The position numbers and the translations under genes are program-made. From positions 62,001-126,000 of the forward strand of contig JASXSV010000009.1 in assembly GCA_030674915.1 (NCBI GenBank): a DNA stretch of 64,000 nucleotides, written 5' to 3'. This stretch comes from Candidatus Endonucleibacter bathymodioli. GTDB taxonomy: Bacteria; Pseudomonadota; Gammaproteobacteria; Pseudomonadales; Endozoicomonadaceae. Below, one piece after another: positions 26,220-35,763 of the stretch; within the stretch, counting starts at the first letter, position 1, and each line of letters starts with the position of its first letter. The notes below the pieces were generated by a model that was not told the DNA's origin, did no database searches, and worked only from the letters and a program-made list of their open reading frames with translations.

Positions 26220-28207
26220 GCTGGGCCACTACCCGTAAAGTCAAAAGTATTTTGATTGCTAATCGTGGGGAGATTGCCTGTAGAGTTATTCGCACCGCCA
26301 AAAAGATGGGGTTAAAAAGCATTGCCGTTTATTCTGATGCGGACGCCGACGCAATGCATGTTTCTCAGGCTGATAGTGCTTTTTATCTTGGTTCTTCAGC
26401 AGCAGCTGATAGTTATCTTAATATTGATCGTATTCTTAACGTAGCCGAACAGGCTAATGCTGACATGATTCATCCTGGGTATGGATTTTTATCGGAAAAT
26501 GCAACTTTTGCTCAAGCCTGCACAGAGAAAAAGATACTATTTATTGGACCACCTGCTACAGCTATTAGAGCAATGGGCTCCAAAAGTAATGCAAAAGAAA
26601 TTATGGCTCAGGCAGGAGTGCCATTGATCCCAGGTTACCACTCTGCAGACCAGTCGGATCAGCGATTAGTTCAAGAAGCACAGGCGCTTGGCTACCCCTT
26701 GTTAATCAAGGCTGTAAGCGGCGGTGGTGGTAAAGGGATGCGAATTATTCACTGCTCTGAGGATTTGCCTGAAGGCATTGCCTCAGCTCGCCGCGAAGCT
26801 GGATCCTCTTTCGGTGATACCTCGTTGCTGCTTGAATCTTACCTGACGCATACTCGCCATGTAGAAGTACAAATCTTTTTTGATCAGCATGGAAATAGTA
26901 TTTTCCTTTTTGATCGAGACTGTTCCTTGCAGCGTCGACATCAAAAAATTATAGAAGAAGCTCCTGCACCAGGATTAGCAGACAGCACTCGTAAGGCAAT
27001 GGGAGAAGCGGCCATTACCGCAGGTAAAACCATTGGTTATGAAGGAGCAGGTACAGTTGAATTTCTTTTGTCAGACGATGAATTTTATTTTATGGAAGTC
27101 AATACCCGCTTGCAGGTTGAGCATCCAGTCACAGAACTTATTACTGGTATTGATATGGTGGAGTGGCAGATAAGAATAGCCAACGGTGAAAAACTACCGA
27201 TAGAGCAAGGCAAACTACATTGCAACGGACACGCTATTGAAGCAAGAATTTATGCTGAAGATCCTGATAATGATTTTTTACCGTCAGCCGGGAGACTTTT
27301 TTATATGGGCTGGCCAAAACAGAACGACCATGTTCGCATTGACTCTGGGGTTCAGCAAGGAGATGTGGTCAGTAGTTGGTATGATCCAATGCTGGCTAAG
27401 GTTATTTCTTGGGGTGAAAATCGTAACCAGGCTATAAATAAACTTACGGAGGGATTATCTAAAACTTATCAGGTAGGATTAATTGATAATCGAGATTACT
27501 TATTGTCTTTACTTCAACATGATGAGTTTCTTAGAGGTAATATTCATACTGAATTTGTCCACGACTACTTTCACAGGGTTAATAGCAACCCCATGAATAC
27601 CGCTCAACAGTTGCGCTTATTAGCAGTAGCTGCACTATATCGTTATCACACTGAGTGTTATCAACCATCCTCTATACCTATATTGGGTGATAACACCTTC
27701 CCCATGTATTTTTATATCAGGGAAAGAGAATATTGTGTTCGTGTTTCACCTGTAGGAGAGCAATTCAAAGTTAATTTTGTCGATGGTGACTGGCAAGGCA
27801 GGGTCGACTGGCAACAAGAAAAGATGGGCCTTTCAGGTCTTTTGTACACAGAGCAGGAAGTGCTTTCATGTCGGGTAGTACCTTTCCCCGTCAGTCAGGT
27901 TAAAGTCTTTTTGTCCGACTGTAGCCAGGTTATTGGTTTGCCTGGCTGTCACTCAGGACAGCAGCAGAACTCGGATAAATCATTAACAGCACCTACGACC
28001 GGAACCGTAACAGCTGTTAATGTAATCCCAGGACAATCTGTGGATGCAGGATTTTTATTGTTAACCATAGAAGCAATGAAGATGGAATACTCTATTAAAG
28101 CACCGAAAAAAGGAGTAATTGAGGCAGTGTATTTTACTAAGGGGGATCAGGTGGTGTCTGGTACGGAGCTAATAACATATCAAGATGCTGCTGATGCAAC
28201 AGTCTGA
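26216..28207 (+). CDS. liuD: 3-methylcrotonyl-CoA carboxylase, biotin-carboxylase (alpha) subunit
   Basis: A 663-residue subunit combining ATP-dependent biotin carboxylase with the biotinyl carrier domain. The N-terminus has KSILIANRGEIACRVIRTA; the ATP-grasp region has KAVSGGGGKGMRI and EVNTRLQVEHPVTE. The C-terminal carrier domain holds the biotinylated lysine K622 in EAMKMEY, embedded in a lipoyl-like fold. The ATG at 26216 forms an ATGA overlap with the liuC stop and has GGAGAG upstream, so it is preferred over the in-frame ATG at 26204. It acts with LiuB as a hetero-oligomer in the cytoplasm. No missing catalytic motif was seen. Confidence 0.95.
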   Translation: MSWATTRKVKSILIANRGEIACRVIRTAKKMGLKSIAVYSDADADAMHVSQADSAFYLGSSAAADSYLNIDRILNVAEQANADMIHPGYGFLSENATFAQACTEKKILFIGPPATAIRAMGSKSNAKEIMAQAGVPLIPGYHSADQSDQRLVQEAQALGYPLLIKAVSGGGGKGMRIIHCSEDLPEGIASARREAGSSFGDTSLLLESYLTHTRHVEVQIFFDQHGNSIFLFDRDCSLQRRHQKIIEEAPAPGLADSTRKAMGEAAITAGKTIGYEGAGTVEFLLSDDEFYFMEVNTRLQVEHPVTELITGIDMVEWQIRIANGEKLPIEQGKLHCNGHAIEARIYAEDPDNDFLPSAGRLFYMGWPKQNDHVRIDSGVQQGDVVSSWYDPMLAKVISWGENRNQAINKLTEGLSKTYQVGLIDNRDYLLSLLQHDEFLRGNIHTEFVHDYFHRVNSNPMNTAQQLRLLAVAALYRYHTECYQPSSIPILGDNTFPMYFYIREREYCVRVSPVGEQFKVNFVDGDWQGRVDWQQEKMGLSGLLYTEQEVLSCRVVPFPVSQVKVFLSDCSQVIGLPGCHSGQQQNSDKSLTAPTTGTVTAVNVIPGQSVDAGFLLLTIEAMKMEYSIKAPKKGVIEAVYFTKGDQVVSGTELITYQDAADATV

Positions 28208-29105
28208 ATCAAGAATGGTAAGGATTGTAGAAGTCGGTCCCAGAGATGGATTGCAAGGCCTTTCAAGCCAGGTGCCTGCAACTGTGCGCGCAAAATTGAT
28301 TGAGAAGCTTGTTGATGCAGGCTTAACACATATAGAGGTGGGCAGTTTTGTTTCTCCCAAAAAAGTACCTGCAATGGCGAATTCTGATCAGGTTGTTAAG
28401 CAAATTAAACGTAAGCCTGGTGTAGTCTATTCTGCTTTGACACCAAATATAAAAGGGTTTGAGCAGGCTCTAGCAGTGGGTGTATCAGAAGTAGCAGTGT
28501 TTTCTTCAGCCTCTGAGCATTTTTGTCAGGAAAATATTAATTGTAGTATAGCTGAGAGCTTCCGTCGTTTTGAACCTATAATGACTGCTGCTACTAAGCA
28601 TAACATCCCAGTTAGAGGGTATATCTCTTGTGTTATGGGCTGTCCTTATGAAGGAGATATCAGCTCCAAAAAGGTGGTAGAAGTATGTCGAGAAATGAAG
28701 CAAGCTGGTTGTTATGAATTATCATTAGGAGACACCATCGGTGTTGGAACACCGAAAAAAGCCAGAGAACTTTTTAATGCAGTCGTAGGTGTTGTTCCAA
28801 TAGGTTGTATATCTGCCCACTTTCATAATACCTATGGCCAAGCATTGGCTAACTTATACGGGATGGTTGTTGATGGTCTGTCCGTGATTGACTCTGCAAC
28901 TGCCGGATTGGGAGGCTGTCCTTATGCACCTGGCGCTTCTGGTAATATTTCTACGGAAGATGTGGTGTATATGCTCAATGGCTTGGGTATTGAAACTGGC
29001 ATTGACATGCAACAGTTATTGGCGGCCTCTGACTATATCTGTAAATATATTGGCATTGCGTCAAAATCGAATACAGGTCAAGCACTGGCAGCAAAAAAAC
29101 AATAA
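28185..29105 (+). CDS. liuE: Hydroxymethylglutaryl-CoA lyase
   Basis: A 306-residue TIM-barrel lyase that cleaves 3-hydroxy-3-methylglutaryl-CoA to acetyl-CoA and acetoacetate, ending the leucine branch. Visible motifs are VEVGPRDGLQ at the start of the barrel, HIEVGSFVSPKKVPAMA, SLGDTIGVGTP, AHFHNTYGQAL with metal-binding histidines, and the signature loop GLGGCPYAPGASGN carrying the catalytic cysteine. The start is uncertain: ATGs at 28185, 28194 and 28215 are in frame, and the first two lie inside the end of liuD. The earliest is given here. It is tightly followed by the acetoacetyl-CoA synthetase gene. Confidence 0.94.
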   Translation: MLLMQQSESRMVRIVEVGPRDGLQGLSSQVPATVRAKLIEKLVDAGLTHIEVGSFVSPKKVPAMANSDQVVKQIKRKPGVVYSALTPNIKGFEQALAVGVSEVAVFSSASEHFCQENINCSIAESFRRFEPIMTAATKHNIPVRGYISCVMGCPYEGDISSKKVVEVCREMKQAGCYELSLGDTIGVGTPKKARELFNAVVGVVPIGCISAHFHNTYGQALANLYGMVVDGLSVIDSATAGLGGCPYAPGASGNISTEDVVYMLNGLGIETGIDMQQLLAASDYICKYIGIASKSNTGQALAAKKQ

Positions 29106-29114
29106 GGATAACCC

Positions 29115-31058
29115 ATGTCTTCAGTACTATGGTCGCCAAATAGTCAGCGTACTTTTAACTCAAACATGTACTCATTTATTGGTTATGTGAAGGAAAAAAA
29201 AGGTGCAACTTATTCAAATTATCCAGATTTATATCAATGGAGTGTCGAAAACAAAGACTCTTTTTGGCGGTTAACAGCTGATTTTTTTCAAGTTAATTTT
29301 CATAGAGAGCCTGATGTCATATGTGAAGGTGTTGGTATACGTGGCACTAAATGGTTTCCCGGTGCCACATTAAATTATGCAGAGCATTTGCTCCGGCATA
29401 AAAAAGATAAAACAGCCATAATCTTTCGCGGGGAAAACAACCAACGTTCAGAATTATCGTATCTAGAGCTTTCTAGGCAGGTCGCCGCAGCACAAGTTGG
29501 CCTTATTGATGCTGGCGTAATTAAAGGAGACCGAGTTGCAGCGGTATTACCTAACTGCCCTGAAGCGGTCGTGATGATGCTGGCAACAACATCTATTGGA
29601 GCCGTATGGTCTTCCTGTTCTCCTGACTTTGGCCTTCAAGGAGTGGTTGATCGTTTTGCTCAGATTGAACCTAAAGTACTGATAATTGCCGATGGCTATT
29701 TTTATAGCGGTAAAACATTTGACTGCACTGACAAGATTTATTGCATTCCGTCACACATAAAAAGCATTAAGACAACCGTGATTGTGTCATTGTTAAAAAC
29801 AAATGTGATAATTGATGGCAAAACGACAATAGACTATGAAAATTTCATTGAGCAGAAGTCACCTCCTTTGAATTTTGAGTCTGTAAGTTTTGACCACCCA
29901 CTGTTTATCATGTATTCATCGGGGACCACTGGAGCACCTAAATGTATTGTTCATGGACATGGAGGTACGTTATTGCAACACTTGAAAGAACTGGGTCTTC
30001 ATACGGACGTGAAGGCTGAAGACAAGGTGTTTTATTTTACTACTTGTGGTTGGATGATGTGGAATTGGCTGGTATCGTCTCTAGCTCTAGGATCAACCAT
30101 TGTACTTTACGACGGATCACCATTTTATCCAGACCCAACAGCTTTAATCGATATGGCAGAACAAGAACAGATTAGTATTTTCGGTACCAGTGCTAAATAT
30201 ATAAATGCTTTGGAAAAAGCAGAGGTCAAGCCGGCTAAAAGCCATAACTTGGAGAATTTGAGGACGATTCTTTCTACAGGCTCACCACTACTACATGAAA
30301 GCTTTGATTATGTTTATCGAGACATAAAATCAGATGTATGTCTTTCATCTATTTCCGGGGGAACCGATATTATTTCTTGTTTTTCTCTTGGTTGCCCACT
30401 GTTACCAGTGATAAAAGGGGAGATTCAGTGCCGTGGTTTAGCAATGGATGTTCATTTTATTGATGACAAAGGCCAATCAGTAACACAAACAAAGGGTGAG
30501 CTGACATGCCAATCTTCTTTCCCTTCAATGCCGGTAGCATTCTGGAATGATCTGGACGGCAAGAAATACCATAATGCCTATTTCAGCCGTATCCTCGGCG
30601 TTTGGTCCCATGGTGATTATGGTGAATTGACAAATACTGGTGGCGTTATTATTTATGGGCGCTCAGATGCAGTACTGAATCCTGGTGGAGTACGAATAGG
30701 AACAGCAGAACTTTATCGTCAAGTAGAAAAAGTTGATGAAGTTCTGGAAAGTATAGCAATAGGGCAAGAGTGGCGAGGCGATATCAGAATCATTTTATTT
30801 GTGACATTACGGGAAAATAAACAGCTCAGTGAGGTAGTCATAAATAAGATTAAGATGGCGATTAGGGAGAATACTACCCCTCGCCACGTCCCCGCCAAAA
30901 TTATTCAGGTGCGTGATATACCTAGAACCATTAGCGGAAAAATTGTTGAACTTGCAGTTAGAGATATTATCCATGGTCGCCCTATTGCCAATAAAGAAGC
31001 GATTGCCAACCCAGAGGCTTTGTTGGAATTTCAGGGGTTAGAGGAGTTGAAATTATAA
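29115..31058 (+). CDS. aacS: Acetoacetyl-CoA synthetase
   Basis: A 647-residue member of the acyl-adenylate-forming superfamily that activates acetoacetate with ATP and CoA. Features are the N-terminal ACAS domain (about residues 35-90), the phosphate loop MYSSGTTGAPKCIVHGHGG, the GGTDIISCF motif, YGRSDAVLNPGGVRIG in the hinge, and the C-terminal lysine loop PRTISGKIVE. Acetoacetyl-CoA synthetase rather than acetyl-CoA synthetase is indicated by the GTSAKY stretch and the length. As last gene of the liu operon it would recycle the acetoacetate from LiuE to acetoacetyl-CoA without a CoA-transferase. An AAGGAT ribosome-binding site precedes the ATG. Its stop codon overlaps the left end of a dispersed repeat. 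Confidence 0.93.
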   Translation: MSSVLWSPNSQRTFNSNMYSFIGYVKEKKGATYSNYPDLYQWSVENKDSFWRLTADFFQVNFHREPDVICEGVGIRGTKWFPGATLNYAEHLLRHKKDKTAIIFRGENNQRSELSYLELSRQVAAAQVGLIDAGVIKGDRVAAVLPNCPEAVVMMLATTSIGAVWSSCSPDFGLQGVVDRFAQIEPKVLIIADGYFYSGKTFDCTDKIYCIPSHIKSIKTTVIVSLLKTNVIIDGKTTIDYENFIEQKSPPLNFESVSFDHPLFIMYSSGTTGAPKCIVHGHGGTLLQHLKELGLHTDVKAEDKVFYFTTCGWMMWNWLVSSLALGSTIVLYDGSPFYPDPTALIDMAEQEQISIFGTSAKYINALEKAEVKPAKSHNLENLRTILSTGSPLLHESFDYVYRDIKSDVCLSSISGGTDIISCFSLGCPLLPVIKGEIQCRGLAMDVHFIDDKGQSVTQTKGELTCQSSFPSMPVAFWNDLDGKKYHNAYFSRILGVWSHGDYGELTNTGGVIIYGRSDAVLNPGGVRIGTAELYRQVEKVDEVLESIAIGQEWRGDIRIILFVTLRENKQLSEVVINKIKMAIRENTTPRHVPAKIIQVRDIPRTISGKIVELAVRDIIHGRPIANKEAIANPEALLEFQGLEELKL

Positions 31059-31182
31059 CTACAGTAAGCATTGACTAGGTTAGTAGACGACCAACAAAAT
31101 AAACCTCGTAAGCGTACAAATACTAATACAGGAGTGAAAGACAGCTACCAACACCCCCTAAGTTTGAAGAGAAATGGGTATA
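31054..31182. repeat. Dispersed TATACC/GGTATA repeat (129 bp) at the end of the liu operon
   Basis: The left end TATAACTACAGTAAGCATTG aligns with TATACCAGTTACCATTG of the 22182 copy, and GGTATA closes the element at 31177-31182. The block pattern (GTAGACGACCAAC, then GGAGTGAAAGACAGCTACC, then CCCCTAAGTTTGAAG) matches other copies. The left end overlaps the stop codon of the acetoacetyl-CoA synthetase gene. Confidence 0.55.
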
Positions 31183-31282
31183 GTTAGTTTCTTAAGATTT
31201 ATAGTGACTCCTTAGAATGGAAACTTCCTACTTTGTTTTTTTGCCCCCCCCTTTTTTGGCAGTTATTGTCATAACTAGGAAC

Positions 31283-31960
31283 CTATTCGTCGGTTTCAAC
31301 GTTAGTGGTTAATAGAGGGTTAACCTCAAGCTCTTTGATAGCAATAACCGCCTGAGTACGATTTTGCACATTCAGCTTTTTTAAAATTGCTGTGATATGG
31401 ACTTTTACGGTAGCTTCTGAGATTTTCAAGTCAAAGGCTATCTGCTTATTTAGCATCCCTTGACTGATCATACCCAGAACTCTAAACTGCTGGGATGTTA
31501 GGGTTGCCAACTGACTTTCTATTTTTGTAATTCCACTTTTTATTTCAGTATCAGCAATTTCCGATATAAACTCCGCAGGGAACCAATTATTGCCCGTAAT
31601 TAGTTTATCAATGGCTATGCGCATGATTTCCATTGACGCAGTTTTTGGAATAAATCCACTAGCTCCGTACTGCAATGCTTTATGTACAATTTGCAGGTCT
31701 TCATGTGCAGAAATAATAGCAATTGGTATTTCTGAGTATTTCTCCCGCAAAAAAATCAAACCTGAAAAACCATGTGCTCCAGGCATTTGGAGATCTAACA
31801 ATATAAGGTTAGGTTTATATCCCTTAGCCAGTAAATCCAGCAACTCAGCAATGGATCCTGCTTCATGAATAGTGGGGGATTTTAAAATCTGCTTCAAAGC
31901 TGCACGTATGGCTGCTCTGCATAAAGGATGATCGTCAGCTATTATTATCGTTTTATCCAT
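31283..31960 (-). CDS. NarL/LuxR-type response regulator
   Basis: A 225-residue two-component response regulator. The receiver domain (residues 4-120) has the acidic pair in IIADDHPLCR, the phosphorylation site D56 in LILLDLQMPG and the lysine in GFIPKTAS. The C-terminal LuxR-type helix-turn-helix (about 150-210) reads LTSQQFRVLGMISQGMLNKQIA and SEATVKVHITAILKKLNVQNRTQAV. The wording of the receiver resembles regulators such as ErdR/AgmR that control acetate or alcohol oxidation genes in pseudomonads. That similarity is from memory, so a role with the neighbouring acyl-CoA operon is inference. No sensor kinase gene is adjacent. A T7-G-C8-T6 homopolymer tract lies just downstream at 31236-31257. 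Confidence 0.9.
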   Translation of the reverse strand: MDKTIIIADDHPLCRAAIRAALKQILKSPTIHEAGSIAELLDLLAKGYKPNLILLDLQMPGAHGFSGLIFLREKYSEIPIAIISAHEDLQIVHKALQYGASGFIPKTASMEIMRIAIDKLITGNNWFPAEFISEIADTEIKSGITKIESQLATLTSQQFRVLGMISQGMLNKQIAFDLKISEATVKVHITAILKKLNVQNRTQAVIAIKELEVNPLLTTNVETDE

Positions 31961-32121
31961 TATCTCAGGTTGCCATTCTTTAGGCTATGGGTCAATCACC
32001 TAAAATAAAAAAACAACATTAACACTAACCAATAAAACACAGATAGCCTACTTGCAAAGTCAAGAACGATTAGTATACCTATCTTTTTCGCAAAGTTACT
32101 GTCACAACACCCTCTCTAACT

Positions 32122-32742
32122 CTAATTACAACCATGCTTAAGGAGCTCAATTTCTGCCTTGAGGGTTATGATTTCATGTTCAAGCTCTTCTATACGTGCC
32201 TTATCATCCACCACCACCTCCTGCATCAAAGGTATAGGCTGCTCAATATTTCCGGAAAAAAGATGAAAATAACGACTTTCTCTTTTACCAGCCTCCCTTG
32301 GCAAACAGGCCACCCAGTCTTTAGCCTCCATATCTTTCAGCACTAGATCTACTTCATTAGCATCAACAAATGTTGCCATTCGTCCGGTACGCCCCCTCAG
32401 TTCACCGGGTGTCTGAGGACCTCGAAGAAACATAATCCCCAAAATTGCTCGTTCCTGATCCGATAGCTGCAAATCACTAAATTCAGTATTACAAAACCGG
32501 TGTTTATATTTGCTAACCCGTGACCTATTTTCTTCACTAATAAGCAATTTCACCTTCAAACAATCCACAATGTTTAATACATCAGACTGGCTCAATGCCA
32601 TCACCGGTTCACGATTACTTTTCTGATTGCAGGCATTAGTGAGTGCATTAAGAGATAAAGGATATTGATCAGGCGTCGTACTTTCTTTTTCCAGCAAACA
32701 GCCAATAATCCGAGTATCATTCAACGTTAAGTCCATATCCAT
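32122..32742 (-). CDS. yceH: YceH family protein (DUF480)
   Basis: A 206-residue YceH/DUF480 protein made of two winged-helix-like repeats, followed by a short coiled coil (about residues 180-204, [19 protein letters not shown]). Signatures are the N-terminal [39 protein letters not shown] and [17 protein letters not shown]. The molecular function is unknown in the family; a DNA-binding role is suggested by the fold only. It follows clpB on the same strand region but is separated from it by about 70 bases and may have its own promoter. The assignment of family is secure. Confidence 0.92.
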   Translation of the reverse strand: MDMDLTLNDTRIIGCLLEKESTTPDQYPLSLNALTNACNQKSNREPVMALSQSDVLNIVDCLKVKLLISEENRSRVSKYKHRFCNTEFSDLQLSDQERAILGIMFLRGPQTPGELRGRTGRMATFVDANEVDLVLKDMEAKDWVACLPREAGKRESRYFHLFSGNIEQPIPLMQEVVVDDKARIEELEHEIITLKAEIELLKHGCN

Positions 32743-32814
32743 CTTATATTCCCGTTACACAATAGAGCACACGTGTCTGGCTTCCTACCCTTGCCACCAC
32801 TAGATTATTATATA

Positions 32815-35400
32815 CTAGCTAAAACAAATTTCACCGTCCTTAACAGAGCCTACAATCGTTGCCCCTGACTGATACTGCCCCTCAAGTATAATTTTGGAAA
32901 GAGGATTCTCAATCGTACGCTGAATAGCCCTTTTTAATGGCCGCGCCCCATAAACAGGATCGAATCCAGCTTCAGCCAAAAACTTCAACGCTTCTGCGGA
33001 TAGCTCCAGGTGCAGGTTATTCTCAGCCAAACGCTTCTTTAAACGCTCCAATTGAATACTGGCAATCCCTTCTATCTGGCTAGCAGATAACGGATGAAAA
33101 ACCACCAGCTCATCTATACGATTAACAAACTCAGGGCGGAAATGAGCCGATACGACTTCCATCAATGCCTGCTTCAATGACTCAAAATCCTTCCCTTGCA
33201 CTCTCTGTATCACGTCAGAACCAAGATTAGAGGTCATAACAATAACCGTATTCCGAAAATTTACTGTTCTCCCATGACCATCAGTTAACCGTCCATCTTC
33301 CAGTACCTGCAAGAGAATATTAAACACATCTGGGTGAGCCTTCTCAACCTCATCCATCAAAATTACTGAATATGGTTTGCGACGCACCGCTTCAGTCAAA
33401 TAACCACCCTCTTCATAACCAACATAACCCGGGGGAGCACCCAGCAAACGAGAAACAGAGTGTTTTTCCATAAACTCAGACATATCAATGCGGACGACAG
33501 CATCTTCAGTGTCAAACAGAAACTCAGCCACAGCCTTACACAATTCTGTTTTACCAACACCTGTGGGCCCTAAAAACATAAAAGAACCGTTAGGGCGATT
33601 GGGGTCAGCAAGGCCTGCTCTTGAACGGCGAACAGCATTAGCTATCATAACAACAGCCTCATTTTGTCCTATCACTCGTTTATGTAAACTCTCTTCCATT
33701 TTCAGTAACTTGTGACGCTCACCTTCCAACATTTTCGTAACAGGAATGCCTGTCCATCTAGATACAACCTCAGCAATTTCTTCATCCGTAACCTTATTTC
33801 GTATAAGCCGTACTTCAGCCTCATTCTTTTCAGTGCTATGAGTCATCGAGTCAGCCTGAGTCAACTGCTTTTCCAATTCTGGCAGTCTACCATATTGAAT
33901 TTCAGACATCCTCGCCAAGTCTCCAGAACGATGAGCGGCATCAAGTTCAATCAATAATCTTTCTTTTTCTTCCCTCAGTTTTTGCGAGCCTTGCCACACG
34001 GCCTTTTCAGATTTCCAGATATCATCCAAATCTGCATACTCTTTTTCCAGCTTTGCGACTTGAGTATCGAGACGGGACAACCGTTCTTTAGACACATTAT
34101 CTTTTTCTTTTTTTAGGGCCTCCTTCTCAATTTTAAGCTGTATTAATCGCCTATCTAGACGATCCATCTCCTGAGGTTTGGAATCCATTTCCATACGAAT
34201 ACAACTGGCAGCCTCATCAATCAGGTCTATAGCCTTATCTGGCAACTGGCGATCGGTAATATAGCGCCGAGACAGTTTTACTGCCGCAACAATAGCTGGA
34301 TCACTAATATCAACAGCATGATGCACCTCATAGCGCTCCTTCAGCCCTCGAAGAATAGCGATGGTATCTTCTTCTCCAGGCTCATCCACCAGCACTTTTT
34401 GAAAACGACGCTCAAGAGCTGCGTCCTTTTCAAAATACTGACGATATTCATCCAGTGTTGTCGCACCAACACAATGTAATTCACCACGGGCAAGGGCTGG
34501 TTTTAACATGTTTCCCGCATCCATTGCACCATCCGCCTTGCCCGCACCCACCATGGTATGAATTTCATCTATAAAGAGAATAATTTGCCCTTCCTGCTTA
34601 GCAAGATCATTAAGAACCGCTTTCAGGCGCTCCTCAAACTCCCCCCTAAACTTAGCTCCAGCAATTAACGCTCCCATATCTAGAGAAAGCAGTTTCTTTC
34701 TTTTCATCCCCTCCGGCACTTCTCCGTTAACTATTCTCTGCGCCAATCCTTCAACAATAGCCGTTTTTCCAACACCTGGCGATCCAATTAATACTGGATT
34801 ATTTTTTGTACGCCTCTGTAAAACCTGAACTGTCCGACGAATTTCCTCGTCTCTCCCTATTACTGGATCCAATTTTCCCTGTTCAGCCCGCTCCGTAAGG
34901 TCAGTAGTGTATTTTGTTAGAGAATTTCTGGAATCTTCTGCATTAGGGTCATTAACAGCTTCCCCACCCCTGATATTTTTTATAGCAGTGTCAAGAGCCT
35001 TCTTGCTAACACCCTGACCATTCAGTAATTTCCCAAGGTCCCCCTTATCATCCATCATTACCGAAAGCACAAACTCACTGGAAATAAACTGGTCACCTTC
35101 AGTTTGAGCTTTTTTATCTGCCAAATTCAGCAACCTAAGCAAAGCCTGCGAAGGCTGAACATCCCCAGTTGGATCACTAATAACAGCAAGCCCTTCTAAT
35201 AGATGGTTCAAGGCTTTGTATAAGACAGCAGTATCAAAACCAACTTGCATTAATAGTGGCTTCACCGCCCCACCCCGCTGATCCATCAACGCAAGTAATA
35301 AATGAACAGGATCTATTTGGTTGTGATCCTTACCTACCGCAAGAGATTGCGCATCTGCTAACGCAGACTGAAGCTTACTGGTTAGTCGTTCTGTTCTCAT
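32815..35400 (-). CDS. clpB: ATP-dependent disaggregase ClpB
   Basis: An 861-residue Hsp100 chaperone that, with DnaK, pulls polypeptides out of aggregates through its central pore. In order it has the N-terminal Clp-N domain, first AAA module with Walker [14 protein letters not shown] (about residue 205), the coiled-coil M domain (about 410-530), and second AAA module with [15 protein letters not shown] (about 605) and the pore loop [13 protein letters not shown]. The ATG at 35400 follows an AGGAGGTGAGGTG ribosome-binding site and gives the family [11 protein letters not shown] start; the frame extends 17 codons further but these are non-family. A heat-shock-type promoter lies about 70-100 bases upstream. 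Confidence 0.97.
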   Translation of the reverse strand: MRTERLTSKLQSALADAQSLAVGKDHNQIDPVHLLLALMDQRGGAVKPLLMQVGFDTAVLYKALNHLLEGLAVISDPTGDVQPSQALLRLLNLADKKAQTEGDQFISSEFVLSVMMDDKGDLGKLLNGQGVSKKALDTAIKNIRGGEAVNDPNAEDSRNSLTKYTTDLTERAEQGKLDPVIGRDEEIRRTVQVLQRRTKNNPVLIGSPGVGKTAIVEGLAQRIVNGEVPEGMKRKKLLSLDMGALIAGAKFRGEFEERLKAVLNDLAKQEGQIILFIDEIHTMVGAGKADGAMDAGNMLKPALARGELHCVGATTLDEYRQYFEKDAALERRFQKVLVDEPGEEDTIAILRGLKERYEVHHAVDISDPAIVAAVKLSRRYITDRQLPDKAIDLIDEAASCIRMEMDSKPQEMDRLDRRLIQLKIEKEALKKEKDNVSKERLSRLDTQVAKLEKEYADLDDIWKSEKAVWQGSQKLREEKERLLIELDAAHRSGDLARMSEIQYGRLPELEKQLTQADSMTHSTEKNEAEVRLIRNKVTDEEIAEVVSRWTGIPVTKMLEGERHKLLKMEESLHKRVIGQNEAVVMIANAVRRSRAGLADPNRPNGSFMFLGPTGVGKTELCKAVAEFLFDTEDAVVRIDMSEFMEKHSVSRLLGAPPGYVGYEEGGYLTEAVRRKPYSVILMDEVEKAHPDVFNILLQVLEDGRLTDGHGRTVNFRNTVIVMTSNLGSDVIQRVQGKDFESLKQALMEVVSAHFRPEFVNRIDELVVFHPLSASQIEGIASIQLERLKKRLAENNLHLELSAEALKFLAEAGFDPVYGARPLKRAIQRTIENPLSKIILEGQYQSGATIVGSVKDGEICFS

Positions 35401-35468
35401 CACCTCACCTCCTACTACCTTATCCTTGTTGCCTAAATTCCTACAAAACATAAACTGTTTACAATTTT

Positions 35469-35497
35469 AATATGACGGTAAATATAGCCTTTTCAAG
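35469..35497 (-). promoter_or_regulatory. Probable sigma-32 (heat-shock) promoter of clpB
   Basis: On the minus strand CTTGAAA (35497-35491) is followed after 12 bases by CCGTCATATT (35478-35469). This resembles the sigma-32 consensus (CTTGAAA, 11-15 bases, CCCCATNT). It is about 70 bases upstream of the clpB start, and clpB is a classic heat-shock gene. Not proved by sequence alone. Confidence 0.55.
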
Positions 35498-35544
35498 CAT
35501 TATCTAGATTTTATTCATTTATTTATGCGCCCATTAGCACCTCA

Positions 35545-35650
35545 CCCAGGTATGACGTCTAGATGCTCACAAAACTGCAAATACAGGTAGGATAGAGAGA
35601 AATGGGTTGCAACCAAGAACAATCCCGCTCCTTCAATGGGAATTGGTATA
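35545..35650. repeat. Dispersed TATACC/GGTATA repeat, left end degraded
   Basis: The right end CTTCAATGGGAATTGGTATA (35631-35650) is intact and matches the consensus; the left half (from about 35545, ACCCAGGTATGACGTCTAGATG) is diverged. A second right-end-like block, CTTTAAGTAATGGTGGTATA (35711-35730), suggests a second decayed copy in tandem before rluD. Together they fill most of the clpB-rluD divergent gap. Confidence 0.5.
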
Positions 35651-35763
35651 TATCCAAAGGGTTTGGCTATGCAGGTAGGTGAAGAGAGCGCATAGTCAAC
35701 ATCTCTGCATCTTTAAGTAATGGTGGTATATACTGATATTACTTGTTTTTTGGGATGTGCCAT

